The notes beneath the pieces are model-generated. The model made no database searches and was not told the origin of the DNA. It saw only the letters and a program-made list of their open reading frames with translations. DNA of 64,000 nucleotides from Mesorhizobium sp. 131-2-1 (GTDB lineage Bacteria; Pseudomonadota; Alphaproteobacteria; Rhizobiales; Rhizobiaceae): positions 6,758,501 to 6,822,500 of the forward strand of contig NZ_AP023247.1 in NCBI RefSeq assembly GCF_016756535.1, written 5' to 3'. This document shows positions 28,101 through 36,638 of this stretch, piece after piece. The translations under genes were made by a program, and so were the position numbers. Position 1 is the stretch's first letter. Each line of letters opens with the position of its first letter.

Positions 28101-29168
28101 GAACCGGCGCCGGCGCCCATAGCTTCGGCCGCGCCTGCCGAACCGGCAGCCCCGGCGCCAGGCGTCACCGCTTCGGCGCCCGTGGCGCCGGCAACGGACG
28201 CGGATGCCGACGCCGAGCCTATGGCCACGGCGCCAGCCGCCGCGCCGACGGTCCCCGCCACCACCGGCACGGTTCCGCCCGCCGGCGCCGCGCCCGAGGC
28301 AGCGGCGGCCAAATACGACATCCCGGCAGATGCCGGCCCGCAGGCCCTGCTCGACGCGGCCGCCGGCGGCGACGCCAAGGCGCTGTTCGAGGTCGGCTCG
28401 CGCTATGCAGAATCGCGCGGCGTCAAGGAGGACATGAAGGCGGCGGCCAAGTGGTACGAGAAATCCGCCGAGCTCGGCTTCGCGCCGGCCGAATACCGCA
28501 TCGGCAATTTCTACGAGAAGGGGATCGGCGTCGCCCGCGACATCAAGAAGGCCAAGACCTACTACCAGCTCGCCGCCGAACAGGGCAACGCCAGCGCCAT
28601 GCACAATCTCGCCGTGCTGTTCGCCATGGCGGCGGACGGCGTGACCGACAATGAGTCCGCCGCGCACTGGTTCCAGGCGGCGGCCGACCTCGGCGTCAAG
28701 GACAGCCAGTTCAATCTCGGCATCCTGGCGGCCAAGGGCGTCGGCATGAAGCAGAACCTGGAGGATTCCTACAAATGGTTCGCGCTCGTCGCCAAGACCG
28801 GCGACAAGGACGCGGCGTCCAAGCGCGACGAGATCGCAAATGCGCTGCGTCCGGAGCAGCTGGAGCGGGCGCGCGCCGCCACCGAGCTGTGGAAGGCAAA
28901 GCCGATCGACCAGGCTGCCAACTCCGTCGACATCCCCGAATCCTGGCAGGAGGGGACGCCGCAGACGACCGCCAGCATCGACATGAAGAAGGCGGTCAAG
29001 AACATCCAGCTGATCCTCAACAAGAACGGCTATGAGGCCGGCGATGCCGACGGCATGATGGGCGACAAGACCAAGACCGCGATCATGGCCTTCCAGACCG
29101 ATAACAAGATGAAGCCGACCGGCGAGGTCGACGAACAACTGGTCAAGGCACTGCTGGCGCGCAAATAA
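25194..29168 (+). CDS. podJ: PodJ-like polar organising protein with Sel1 repeats and a peptidoglycan-binding domain
   Basis: The product is 1324 aa. Residues 1-700 are mostly amphipathic/coiled-coil (ELRGLREELRHQM, LSGAIQTLAEKSDD-type heptads); a hydrophobic segment near residues 861-880 (ILMAAAAIMLALAGL) is the only membrane span. A Pro/Ala/Glu-rich linker follows (about 885-1050), then about four Sel1-like repeats (1058-1220, AAKWYEKSAELGFAPAEYRIG type) and a C-terminal peptidoglycan-binding domain (IQLILNKNGYEAGDADG from 1268). This order, cytoplasmic coiled coil, one membrane helix, periplasmic Sel1 repeats and peptidoglycan-binding domain, is that of PodJ, which marks cell poles in Caulobacter and Agrobacterium. 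Orthology is likely but not proven. Confidence 0.75.
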   Translation: MNSKRSYLDTLNAGRQRRPHTTLEQLNRSLETLEQRLERTREDTAERLDPRRQPEPRYASAQPYSQPPRWYEDPQPAPRPKSPVPTAPAFEQNYQAIARDIDRVRGQEDSVAVVGKIAGELRGLREELRHQMTAGLKREFDALRNDIERAFQANGQADKGSAELGLEFERLSGAIQTLAEKSDDRSVNLLRLELEQVKGALDTLAREESVRAVDRRWDDFDRRWSAFEDRVDADQRSRSDNPGLSALTERLEQISSAVNNLPESLSLRSLEEKVRTLAGAVDQFASQQSNRGSDTFGMIDERLDEISRAIVASTIAAQANAFDPEPFERIEKRIASLAQQIEEVTQAQPGREVMDWLNLLSSRVDELAGRANLPEQAMERLGKQIALIADRIDHAPAMPDADYIFQGLEQRFDALSGVMERRQGDAIEQGNMLFRDLERRLEEVADRLDQRMPQADSAGIMDAIDARFTALAKRLETRVPDPANEAAIRGLESRLEDISSRLETSAAQVAGIDPALIRSLEAQVSGLSAHLTKPGTPLPEFEDISPRLNEIEKSLAGTRDSILSAAREAAESAVRSMADTSANTAAVSGLAQDLKTLEALTRRSDERNSRTFEAIHDTLLKIVDRLGSLETDEPVEAVSELIDPQPAGKRGSRGSKIAVQDAPSMDIDQPLPLAGDIADLDTRAAAILRNEPVPRSEPAMHGDPAPRSPAEAAAAAAMAALGSDTIAEKAEKAGKKSMFGGLARAFRGKKQADTQSLAGSAPDVDAPSVDLDQPLDPKLANRPLEPGSGAPDLSAIMKRVRDERGPPVKRSEGDAAKSDFIAAARRAAQAAAAEADALKRQSTMGGPVKALRIGDLLKARRKPILMAAAAIMLALAGLQLGKAFFADPAPVASNDAPPIVAAQPVETASLNAKAEPKISAEPKTEAAAQDTPARAVRQAEPVKDAAPAQTAPVPPADADTLMEAAPAAAEPAPAPIASAAPAEPAAPAPGVTASAPVAPATDADADAEPMATAPAAAPTVPATTGTVPPAGAAPEAAAAKYDIPADAGPQALLDAAAGGDAKALFEVGSRYAESRGVKEDMKAAAKWYEKSAELGFAPAEYRIGNFYEKGIGVARDIKKAKTYYQLAAEQGNASAMHNLAVLFAMAADGVTDNESAAHWFQAAADLGVKDSQFNLGILAAKGVGMKQNLEDSYKWFALVAKTGDKDAASKRDEIANALRPEQLERARAATELWKAKPIDQAANSVDIPESWQEGTPQTTASIDMKKAVKNIQLILNKNGYEAGDADGMMGDKTKTAIMAFQTDNKMKPTGEVDEQLVKALLARK

Positions 29169-29240
29169 CGGCAGAGGCGTCGCTTCCGCGATGTCCTTGC
29201 CACACATTTGCCTGTTAACTGATTGAGATGGTTTTTGTTT

Positions 29241-29278
29241 CGACGCGGCGGCGGGGTTTGAACCTCACCGCCGCGTCG
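29241..29278. terminator. hairpin after the PodJ-like gene
   Basis: Inverted repeat CGACGCGGCGG / CCGCCGCGTCG with a 16-base loop, 72 bases after the stop codon. No T-run follows on the plus strand. Confidence 0.35.
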
Positions 29279-29361
29279 GCGCAAGAAAAAATTGGCTTTT
29301 CGGTGCGAGACTGCACGCTGCGGCTGCAATCGCCGACAGGCAAACTGATCGAGACTGACGG

Positions 29362-30285
29362 GTGGGCATCTATCTCCCGATCGCGGAAATTTCCGTCAAC
29401 GTCTTCGTGCTGCTGGCCATGGGCGCGGCGGTGGGTTTCCTGTCGGGCATGTTCGGGGTGGGCGGCGGCTTCCTCATCACGCCGCTCCTGATCTTCTACA
29501 ACATCCCGCCGGCGATCGCCGTCGCCACCGGCGCCAACCAGGTCATCGCCTCATCCTTCTCCGGCGCGCTCTCGCACATGAAGCGCGGCACGCTCGACTT
29601 CAAGCTCGGCGGCGTGCTGCTCTCCGGCGGCATCGTCGGCTCGACCGGCGGCGTCTATGTGTTTGCCGTGCTGCGCCGGCTCGGCCAGCTCGATCTCTTC
29701 ATCTCGCTGCTCTACGTCGTGCTGCTCGGCACCGTCGGCGGACTGATGCTGGTCGAGAGCGTCAATGCGCTGCGCGCCACCCGCAGCGGTGCGGCTCCGG
29801 TGCTGAAGAAGTCCGGCCAGCACAACTGGATCCACCGCCTGCCCTTGAAGATGCGCTTCCGCGCCTCGAAGCTGTTCGTCAGCGTCATCCCGGTGCTTGG
29901 GCTGGGCGCCGGCATCGGCTTCCTGTCGTCGATCATGGGCGTCGGCGGCGGCTTCATCATGGTGCCGGCGCTGATCTATCTGCTCAAGGTGCCGACCAAC
30001 GTCGTCATCGGCACCTCGCTGTTCCAGATCATCTTCACCTCGGCCTACACCACGCTGGTGCATGCCACGACCAACCAGACGGTCGACGTCATGCTCGCCT
30101 TCCTGTTGATGGCGGGCGGCGTCGCCGGCGCGCAGTATGGCGCCAAGGCCGGGCAAAAGCTGCGTGGCGAGCAGCTCAGGGCATTGCTGGCGCTGCTGGT
30201 GCTGGCGGTCGCCATCCGCCTGGCGATCGACCTCTTCGTCACCCCGCCCAATCTCTATTCGCTTTCCGCGGCGGGCCTGAGCTGA
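29362..30285 (+). CDS. TauE/SafE-family sulfite/sulfoacetate exporter-like membrane protein
   Basis: The product is 307 aa, nearly all hydrophobic helices, with the two repeated TauE/SafE signatures (GFLSGMFGVGGGFLITP in the first half, GFLSSIMGVGGGFIMVPAL in the second), which give the two inverted halves of this transporter family. The start is a GTG at 29362. The stop overlaps the ATG of the next gene by one base (TGATG), so the two are translationally coupled. A sulfur-compound export role is plausible because soeABC for sulfite oxidation is 3.4 kb downstream, but the substrate cannot be read from the sequence. Confidence 0.88.
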   Translation: MGIYLPIAEISVNVFVLLAMGAAVGFLSGMFGVGGGFLITPLLIFYNIPPAIAVATGANQVIASSFSGALSHMKRGTLDFKLGGVLLSGGIVGSTGGVYVFAVLRRLGQLDLFISLLYVVLLGTVGGLMLVESVNALRATRSGAAPVLKKSGQHNWIHRLPLKMRFRASKLFVSVIPVLGLGAGIGFLSSIMGVGGGFIMVPALIYLLKVPTNVVIGTSLFQIIFTSAYTTLVHATTNQTVDVMLAFLLMAGGVAGAQYGAKAGQKLRGEQLRALLALLVLAVAIRLAIDLFVTPPNLYSLSAAGLS

Positions 30286-31076
30286 TGGCGGGGTGGAGGG
30301 GGTTCGCGGCCGCTGCCTTGCTTCTTTTCGTCGCGACGGCGTCGCCGACGGCGGCACAAACCCCGCCGGTCGAAGGCATCCAGATCGGCCTTTCGACCGA
30401 CGCCGTCTCGATCACGGCCGGGTTTTCCGGCGCCGACCTCACCATCTTCGGATCGCTGGAGAATCCCGATCCGCTGGTCGCGCGCCAGGGACGCTACGAC
30501 GTCATCGTCGTGCTGGAGGGTCCGCCGCGGCCGGTGGTGGTACGGCGCAAGGACCGCGTGCTCGGCGTCTGGATCAATCTGGAATCGGAGACCTTCGAGA
30601 ACGTGCCGATGTCCTATTCGGTGGCGACGACGCGGCCGCTGCAAGACATCACCGAGCCGAACAGCTACAAGCAGCTGTCGCTCGGCGCCGCCAATCTCTA
30701 CATGAAGCCGGCCGATGCCGGCGACAGCCCGGCGACGATCGAGGAATTCACCGCCGCGCTGCGCGAGCGCAAGACGGCGACCGGCCTCTACAGCGAAAAT
30801 GTCGGCGGCGTGCAATTCCTGTCGCAGAACCTGTTCCGCGCCACGGTGCGGCTGGCGCCCGACGTTCCGGTCGGCACCCACAAGGCGCGCGCCTTCCTGT
30901 TCAAGAGCGGCATGTTCATCAAGGAAAGCTCGGCCCAGCTCGAAATCCGCAAATCCGGTTTCGAGCAGTCGATCTTCCGCGTCGCGCACGAGTATTCGTT
31001 TCTCTACGGCGTCTTCGCCGTGTCGCTCGCCATGCTGACCGGCTGGCTGGGGCGGCTCGTCTTCCGCAAGGATTGA
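30285..31076 (+). CDS. TIGR02186-type membrane protein partnered with the TauE homologue
   Basis: The product is 263 aa with an N-terminal signal sequence (AAAALLLFVATASPTAAQ), a large periplasmic beta-rich domain (IQIGLSTDAVSITAGFSG..., then RPVVVRRKDRVLGVW), and one C-terminal transmembrane helix (YGVFAVSLAMLTGWLGRLVF). Small proteins of this kind are regularly encoded directly after tauE-like genes in alphaproteobacteria and are known as a family of unknown function (TIGR02186, recalled from memory). The overlap with the exporter gene suggests a joint complex. Confidence 0.75.
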   Translation: MAGWRGFAAAALLLFVATASPTAAQTPPVEGIQIGLSTDAVSITAGFSGADLTIFGSLENPDPLVARQGRYDVIVVLEGPPRPVVVRRKDRVLGVWINLESETFENVPMSYSVATTRPLQDITEPNSYKQLSLGAANLYMKPADAGDSPATIEEFTAALRERKTATGLYSENVGGVQFLSQNLFRATVRLAPDVPVGTHKARAFLFKSGMFIKESSAQLEIRKSGFEQSIFRVAHEYSFLYGVFAVSLAMLTGWLGRLVFRKD

Positions 31077-31250
31077 TGCCCCTGGGGAAAAGAGGGCTTT
31101 CACTTTTCCCGCTTTTGGGATAAATCGCCGCCTCCCAGATCAGGGGCAAGCACACATTCAATTTCGGCAGAGCGGTCCGGCCATCCGGATGACGGCGCGT
31201 TTTTCCGACGCCGGCGATCCGCTGCCGCGAAGCAATGACAGGAGGCTGCG

Positions 31251-32507
31251 ATGCAATCAGCATTCGGCGGCATCGATTTCGGCACGTCCAACTCCACGGT
31301 GGGCGTGATCCGCGACGGCCGCGCTCGACTGGTGGCGCTGGAGGGCGAACAGCCCACTTTGCCCAGCGCCGTCTTCTTCAACTTCGACGACGACCATACC
31401 TATTTCGGCCGCCGCGCGATCAGCGACTATACCGATAGCATCGAAGGCCGGTTGATGCGGTCCCTGAAGAGCGTGCTCGGCAGCTCGCTGGCTCACGAGA
31501 AGACCCGCATCAAGGCGCGGCTGATCGGCTTCACCGACATCATCGGTTTCTTCATCGCCCATCTGAAGCAGCGCCTGGAAGAGGACGCGCGCGCTCCGGT
31601 CGAGACCGTCGTTCTCGGTCGGCCGGTGCAGTTCGTCGACGATGACGCCGAGGCCGATGCGAGGGCGCAAGGCGAGCTTGAAAAGGCGGCGCGCGCGCAA
31701 GGGTTCAAGCATATCGCCTTCCAGTTCGAGCCGATCGCGGCCGCGCTCGACTACGAGCAGAAGGTCGCCCGAGAGGAACTGGCGCTGATCGTCGACATGG
31801 GCGGCGGCACGTCCGACTTCTCGGTTGTGCGGGTCTCGCCCGAGCGCGCCCGCTCGAACGATCGCAAGGGCGATATCCTGGCCAACCGCGGCGTCCATAT
31901 CGGCGGCACCGACTTCGACCGGCTGCTCAGCATCACCCATGTCATGCCCGAGCTCGGCTATCTGACGCCGACCAAGGACGGCAAGCGCAATCTGCCGGCG
32001 AGCTATTTCATCGACCTGGCGACCTGGCAGCGCATCAACCTCGTCTATACCGCCAAGGCGATGTCGGACCTGAAGCAAATCCGCTTCGAGGCCGAGCGCG
32101 CCGACCTCGTCGGCCGCTTCATCCATATCGTCGAGCATCGCTATGGCCACGCGCTGGCGGGCCTGGTCGAAAGGGCCAAGATCGCGCTGACGGATCAGCC
32201 GGCGGCCGAGGTGAAGGTGTCGCTGCCCGGCGCACGTTTCGCGGCCGAGATCACGCGCGCCAGGCTGGAGGCGACGATCGCGGCCGACATCGAGCGGGTG
32301 ACCAAGACGGTCCATCAGACGATTGCGGATGCCGGTGTTGCCGCCTCCGCCATAACCGCCGTGTTCCTGACCGGTGGTTCGACCGCGATCCCGCTCGCCA
32401 AGCGCCAAATCCTTTCGCTGGTGCCGCAGGCCTCCGTCATCGAGGGCGACATGTTCGGCTCGGTCGGGCTTGGGCTGGCGCTCGATGCGCAGCGGAAATT
32501 CGCCTGA
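31251..32507 (+). CDS. Hsp70-family chaperone-like ATPase (YegD type)
   Basis: The product is 418 aa with the Hsp70 ATPase core: phosphate-1 loop GIDFGTSNSTVGV, phosphate-2 loop LIVDMGGGTSDFSV, and adenosine motif AVFLTGGSTAIPLAK. There is no separate substrate-binding domain, so it resembles E. coli YegD rather than DnaK. It stands alone between the TauE pair and the LysR gene, with a 174-base upstream gap in which I see no clear promoter. Client and function are unknown. Confidence 0.9.
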   Translation: MQSAFGGIDFGTSNSTVGVIRDGRARLVALEGEQPTLPSAVFFNFDDDHTYFGRRAISDYTDSIEGRLMRSLKSVLGSSLAHEKTRIKARLIGFTDIIGFFIAHLKQRLEEDARAPVETVVLGRPVQFVDDDAEADARAQGELEKAARAQGFKHIAFQFEPIAAALDYEQKVAREELALIVDMGGGTSDFSVVRVSPERARSNDRKGDILANRGVHIGGTDFDRLLSITHVMPELGYLTPTKDGKRNLPASYFIDLATWQRINLVYTAKAMSDLKQIRFEAERADLVGRFIHIVEHRYGHALAGLVERAKIALTDQPAAEVKVSLPGARFAAEITRARLEATIAADIERVTKTVHQTIADAGVAASAITAVFLTGGSTAIPLAKRQILSLVPQASVIEGDMFGSVGLGLALDAQRKFA

Positions 32508-32522
32508 GGCCCTTCTTCCCGA

Positions 32523-33428
32523 TCAGTCCCTGTCCCTGGGTGCCAAGTCCGCCTTTCCCAGATGCGCCCGCAGCGCCATCTGCGCGAGGCTCGGCTGGCG
32601 GTCGCGGTGGGTGATGATGGCGAAGTCGCGCCTCGCCAGGTCGATCGGCACCGAGCGCAGGCTGCCTTCGGCCACGGCGCGGCCGACGACGAGTTCCGAA
32701 ATGATGGTGGCGCCGGCGCCCGCCTCGACCGCCTGGCGGATCGCCTCGTTGCTCGGCAAGACGAGGAATATCCTGAGGTCCGTGAACGGCACCGCCTCGC
32801 GGCGCGCGAGATCCTCCAGCGCCTCACGCGTGCCCGAGCCGCCCTCCCTGATGATCCAGCGCAGCTCCCTGATGTCGGGATGGCCGGGCGCATGCTCGGG
32901 GATCTTCGGATGCGACGGCGCGACAACCAGCAGCAGGCGATCGACATCGACCTTGGCGCGCCGCAGGATGTCGGATTCGGTGCGCCCTTCGACCAGGCCG
33001 AAATCCGCCGTGCCGTCGAGGACCTGGGTCTCGACCTGGCTGGTGTTGCCGATGCTGACATTCAGCCTGACGGCGGGATAGGCCTCGTGGAAGGCGGCCA
33101 GCCGGCGCGGCAGCCAGTAGCTGGCGATGGTCTGGCTGGCAGCGATCGACAGGCTGCCGGTGACCGTCTGCGAGACATCAGCCAGCACGTTGCTGGCGGC
33201 GGCCGCGCGCTCCAGCACGGCCTTGGCCTCGGGCAGGAACCGGCGTCCGGTCTGCGCCAGCTCGATGTTGCGGCCGACACGGTCGAACAGGCGCACGCCA
33301 TGCTGCTGTTCGAGCGCGCGGATGGCGGCCGAGGCGGCCGACTGCGAGATGCCCAGAAGCTCGGCCGCCTTGGTCATATGCCCGCGCTCGGCGACGGCGA
33401 CGAAGATGCGCAACTGGTCGAGAGTCAT
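32523..33428 (-). CDS. LysR-family regulator divergent from soeABC
   Basis: The product is 301 aa with the N-terminal winged helix-turn-helix (MTLDQLRIFVAVAERGHMTKAAELLGIS) and a LysR effector domain starting at about residue 90. It is divergent from soeA with a 279-base spacer that holds a 9-base inverted repeat, so it is the likely regulator of the sulfite-oxidising operon. The effector is unknown; a sulfur compound such as sulfite is plausible from context. Confidence 0.88.
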   Translation of the reverse strand: MTLDQLRIFVAVAERGHMTKAAELLGISQSAASAAIRALEQQHGVRLFDRVGRNIELAQTGRRFLPEAKAVLERAAAASNVLADVSQTVTGSLSIAASQTIASYWLPRRLAAFHEAYPAVRLNVSIGNTSQVETQVLDGTADFGLVEGRTESDILRRAKVDVDRLLLVVAPSHPKIPEHAPGHPDIRELRWIIREGGSGTREALEDLARREAVPFTDLRIFLVLPSNEAIRQAVEAGAGATIISELVVGRAVAEGSLRSVPIDLARRDFAIITHRDRQPSLAQMALRAHLGKADLAPRDRD

Positions 33429-33444
33429 GCCGCAATTAAGAAGC

Positions 33445-33491
33445 GCAATCGATTGGAATTACAAGAGCAACTTGTTAGACAGATCGATTGC
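33445..33491. promoter_or_regulatory. inverted repeat between LysR gene and soeA
   Basis: GCAATCGAT and ATCGATTGC (9-base perfect arms) are separated by 29 bases, starting 17 bases upstream of the lysR start. The position suits a LysR-type operator controlling both directions. Confidence 0.5.
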
Positions 33492-33555
33492 TTTATTCTA
33501 CGTTTTCGTGCGGAGTTGGAAAAAAATCGCGGCCGAGTCGCGAGGATTAGAATTG

Positions 33556-33711
33556 ATGGGGCGGTTCAAGTCTTTGTTCGCACATTGGACGCGCAGCCTC
33601 CGGCGGCGGGTCGCCGGCGAACGCTATCACCCGGAACAACACTACATGCGCGGTCCCGGACCCAAAACGAGAGCCAAGAACGCGGACCGTAAAAGCGCCC
33701 CCCGATCATGA
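33556..33711 (+). CDS. candidate small basic protein upstream of soeA
   Basis: This is a 51-codon frame from an ATG, with AGGA 9 bases upstream, that ends in TGA overlapping the soeA start (ATGA). The product is strongly basic (RRRVAGERYHPEQHYM... then PKTRAKNADRK). Codon third positions are mainly G/C, as in the neighbours, and the coupled stop/start suggests it is translated. I do not recognise it. It could be a leader peptide or a small chaperone for the molybdoenzyme. Confidence 0.4.
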   Translation: MGRFKSLFAHWTRSLRRRVAGERYHPEQHYMRGPGPKTRAKNADRKSAPRS

Positions 33712-36638
33712 GCCAGGGCGCGCCGCGCGGCGCAAATTCCGCCCCGTCGCAAAGGCCGCTGGCCGACACGCGCGCGCCTGACGAGGGCGATGGCGTCAAC
33801 ACCTCGCCCAGCGTCTCCGACCGGATCGCCAAGACCACCTGCTACATGTGCGCCTGTCGCTGCGGCATCGACGTCCACATCAAGGACGGCAAGGTGCGCT
33901 ACATCAACGGCAACAAGGACCATCCGGTCAATCGCGGCGTGATCTGCGGCAAGGGCAGCGCCGGCATCATGCAGCATTACAGCCCGGCGCGGCTGCAGAA
34001 GCCGCTGTTGCGCAGCGGCGCGCGCGGCTCGGGCGAATTCCGCGAGATCGAATGGGAGGAAGCCTTCTCGATCGCGACGGAGCGGCTTGCCGCAATACGC
34101 CGGAGCGATCCAAAAAAGCTTGCCTTCTTCACCGGGCGCGACCAGTCGCAATCGCTGACCGGCTGGTGGGCGAGCCAGTTCGGCACGCCGAACTTCGCCG
34201 CCCATGGCGGCTTCTGCTCGGTCAACATGGCGGCCGGCGGCCTCTACACGATCGGCGGCTCGTTCTGGGAGTTCGGCGAGCCCGACTGGGACAACACGAA
34301 ATACTTCATGCTGTTCGGCGTCGCCGAGGACCACGATTCCAACCCGATCAAGATCGGCCTCGGCAAGCTCAAGGCACGCGGCGCCAAGGTGGTTTCGATC
34401 AATCCCTGCCGCACCGGCTACAATGCCATCGCCGACGACTGGATCGGCATCAGGCCCGGCACCGACGGCCTGTTCGTGCTGGCGCTCGTCCACGAGCTGC
34501 TCAAGGCCGGCCGGGTCGATCTCGACTATCTCATGCGCTACACCAACGCCCAGGTTCTGGTCATCCAGGAGCCGGGCGCCGCAGACGACGGGCTGTTCGT
34601 TCGCGACGTCAATGGCAATCCGATCGCCTGGGACAGGATGGCGAAGACGCCGGTCAACGCCGCCGATCCAGATGCGAAGCCGGCGCTGACCGGCAGCTAC
34701 ACAGTCGAGGGCCGGCGTTGCGTGCCGGTGTTCCAGCTCCTCGCGCAACGCTATCTGGACGATAGCTATTCGCCCGATGCGGTGGCGGGGCGCTGCGGCG
34801 TCAGCGCCGACACGATCCGCCGGATCGCGGCGGAGCTGGCGCATGTCGCCTTCGAGCAGACGATCGAACTGCCGGTGGCCTGGACCGACTGGGCCGGACG
34901 CCCCCACGAGACGATCAAGGGGCGGCCGGTGTCGATGCACGCCATGCGCGGCATCTCGGCCCATTCCAACGGTTTTCACACCTGCCGCGCCATCCATCTG
35001 CTGCAGGTGCTGCTGGGCACCGTGGATGTGCCGGGCGGCTTCCGCTTCAAGCCGCCCTATCCGCGTTGCGCGCCGCCGGGACCCAAGCCCGCCGGCAAGG
35101 ATGTCCGGCCGATGACGCCGCTTGAAGGCATGCCGCTCGGCTTCGTCTGCGGGCCGGACGACCTTCTGGTCGACGAGGCCGGCACCCCCACCCGCATCGA
35201 CAAGGCCTATTCCTGGGAGGCGCCCTTGGCAGCGCACGGCCTGATGCACAGCGTCATCCGCAATGCCTGGGCGGGCGATCCGTACCGGATCGACACGCTG
35301 ATGATGTACATGTCGAACATGGCCTGGAATTCCTCGATGAACACCGTCGAGACCATCGCCATGCTGACCGACGTCGATGAGGCCGGAAACTACAGGATCC
35401 CCTTCATCATCTATTCCGACGCCTACTATTCCGAGACGGTGCCATTCGCCGATCTTGTGCTGCCCGACACGACCTATCTCGAGCGGCATGACTGCATCAG
35501 CCTGCTCGACCGGCCGATCAGCCATGCCGACGGGCCGGGCGACGCCATCCGCCATCCCGTCGTCGAGCCCGACCGCGACGTCCGGCCGTTCCAATCGGTG
35601 ATGATCGAGCTCGGCGCGCGGCTCGGCCTGCCCGGTTTCGTCAACGCGGACGGCTCAGCCAAGTACCGCGACTATGCCGACTACATCGTCAACCACGAGC
35701 GCACGCCCGGCATCGGCCCGCTCGCCGGCTGGCGCGGCAAGGACGGCGGCTCGACCGGCAGAGGCGAGGCCAATCCCGATCAATTGCAGCGCTACATCGA
35801 CAATGGCGGCTTCTGGCACCAGGATTTTTCCGCCGACCAGCGCTATTACAAAATGGGCAACCGCTCCTATCTCGACTTCGCCGTGCAGATGGGCTTCATC
35901 GCCAAGGCCGAGCCCATCGTCTTCCAGCTTTATTCCGAGCCGATGCAGCGCTTTCGGCTGGCAGCGCGCGGCCATGGGAAGGTGCAGCCGCCGAAGGCGG
36001 AGCGGAGCCGCATCGAGGCCTATATGGACCCGCTGCCGTTCTGGTACGCACCCTTCGAGGAAGACGCCGTCGACCTCGTGAAATATCCTCTGCATGCGCT
36101 GACGCAGCGACCGATGCACATGTACCATTCCTGGGGCTCGCAGAATGCGTGGCTGAGGCAGATCACCAGCCAGAACCGGCTGTTCGTGCACGCAAGGACC
36201 GCCGCCAACCTCGGGCTGGCAGATGACGACTGGGTGTGGGTCGAGAGCATCAACGGCCGGGTGAAGGGACAGATCAAGCTGATCGACGGCGTCAATCCAG
36301 ACACGGTGTGGACCTGGAACGCCATCGGCAAGCGGCGCGGCAGTTGGGGCCTGAAAGACGACGCCGCCGAGAGCAATCGCGGCTTCCTGCTCAACCACAT
36401 CATCGGCGACCAGACCGCGGCCGTCGCCAACGGCAAGCGCTATTCGAATTCCGATCCGGTCACCGGCCAGGCCGCATGGTTCGACGTGCGGGTGCGGATC
36501 GTCAAATGCGCGGCGCAAGAAGCTGGCTTCACCGAGCCGCAGTTCGAGCGCTTCCGGCAGCCACCGCGCTTCCCCGCCCCGCCAGACAAGCTCAGCTTCG
36601 GCGCCGAATTCCGCGTGAACAGGGAAGCCGCCGAATGA
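33708..36638 (+). CDS. soeA: sulfite-oxidising enzyme, molybdopterin catalytic subunit
   Basis: The product is 976 aa, from the large molybdopterin-oxidoreductase family. The N-terminal 4Fe-4S motif is present (CYMCACRC, then Cys in VICGKG about 27 residues later), followed by the molybdopterin domains and a C-terminal dinucleotide-binding domain; GGFCSVNM may supply a Cys ligand to Mo. There is no Tat signal, consistent with the cytoplasmic SoeABC sulfite dehydrogenase of phototrophs and marine alphaproteobacteria. The soeA-soeB-soeC order and a DmsC-type anchor support Soe, but formate dehydrogenase or another oxidoreductase of the same family cannot be excluded. Confidence 0.75.
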   Translation: MSQGAPRGANSAPSQRPLADTRAPDEGDGVNTSPSVSDRIAKTTCYMCACRCGIDVHIKDGKVRYINGNKDHPVNRGVICGKGSAGIMQHYSPARLQKPLLRSGARGSGEFREIEWEEAFSIATERLAAIRRSDPKKLAFFTGRDQSQSLTGWWASQFGTPNFAAHGGFCSVNMAAGGLYTIGGSFWEFGEPDWDNTKYFMLFGVAEDHDSNPIKIGLGKLKARGAKVVSINPCRTGYNAIADDWIGIRPGTDGLFVLALVHELLKAGRVDLDYLMRYTNAQVLVIQEPGAADDGLFVRDVNGNPIAWDRMAKTPVNAADPDAKPALTGSYTVEGRRCVPVFQLLAQRYLDDSYSPDAVAGRCGVSADTIRRIAAELAHVAFEQTIELPVAWTDWAGRPHETIKGRPVSMHAMRGISAHSNGFHTCRAIHLLQVLLGTVDVPGGFRFKPPYPRCAPPGPKPAGKDVRPMTPLEGMPLGFVCGPDDLLVDEAGTPTRIDKAYSWEAPLAAHGLMHSVIRNAWAGDPYRIDTLMMYMSNMAWNSSMNTVETIAMLTDVDEAGNYRIPFIIYSDAYYSETVPFADLVLPDTTYLERHDCISLLDRPISHADGPGDAIRHPVVEPDRDVRPFQSVMIELGARLGLPGFVNADGSAKYRDYADYIVNHERTPGIGPLAGWRGKDGGSTGRGEANPDQLQRYIDNGGFWHQDFSADQRYYKMGNRSYLDFAVQMGFIAKAEPIVFQLYSEPMQRFRLAARGHGKVQPPKAERSRIEAYMDPLPFWYAPFEEDAVDLVKYPLHALTQRPMHMYHSWGSQNAWLRQITSQNRLFVHARTAANLGLADDDWVWVESINGRVKGQIKLIDGVNPDTVWTWNAIGKRRGSWGLKDDAAESNRGFLLNHIIGDQTAAVANGKRYSNSDPVTGQAAWFDVRVRIVKCAAQEAGFTEPQFERFRQPPRFPAPPDKLSFGAEFRVNREAAE

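Noticed and set aside
26292..29207. 971-codon minus-strand frame opposite the PodJ-like gene
   Set aside because: Shadow of a GC-rich coding region; repetitive Arg/Gly/His composition, no homology and no ribosome-binding site.
29241..29278. Hairpin as intrinsic terminator of the PodJ-like gene
   Set aside because: No T-run follows on the plus strand, so it is listed only as a hairpin with low confidence.
33642..35594. 650-codon minus-strand frame opposite soeA
   Set aside because: Antisense shadow of soeA with no recognisable domain.
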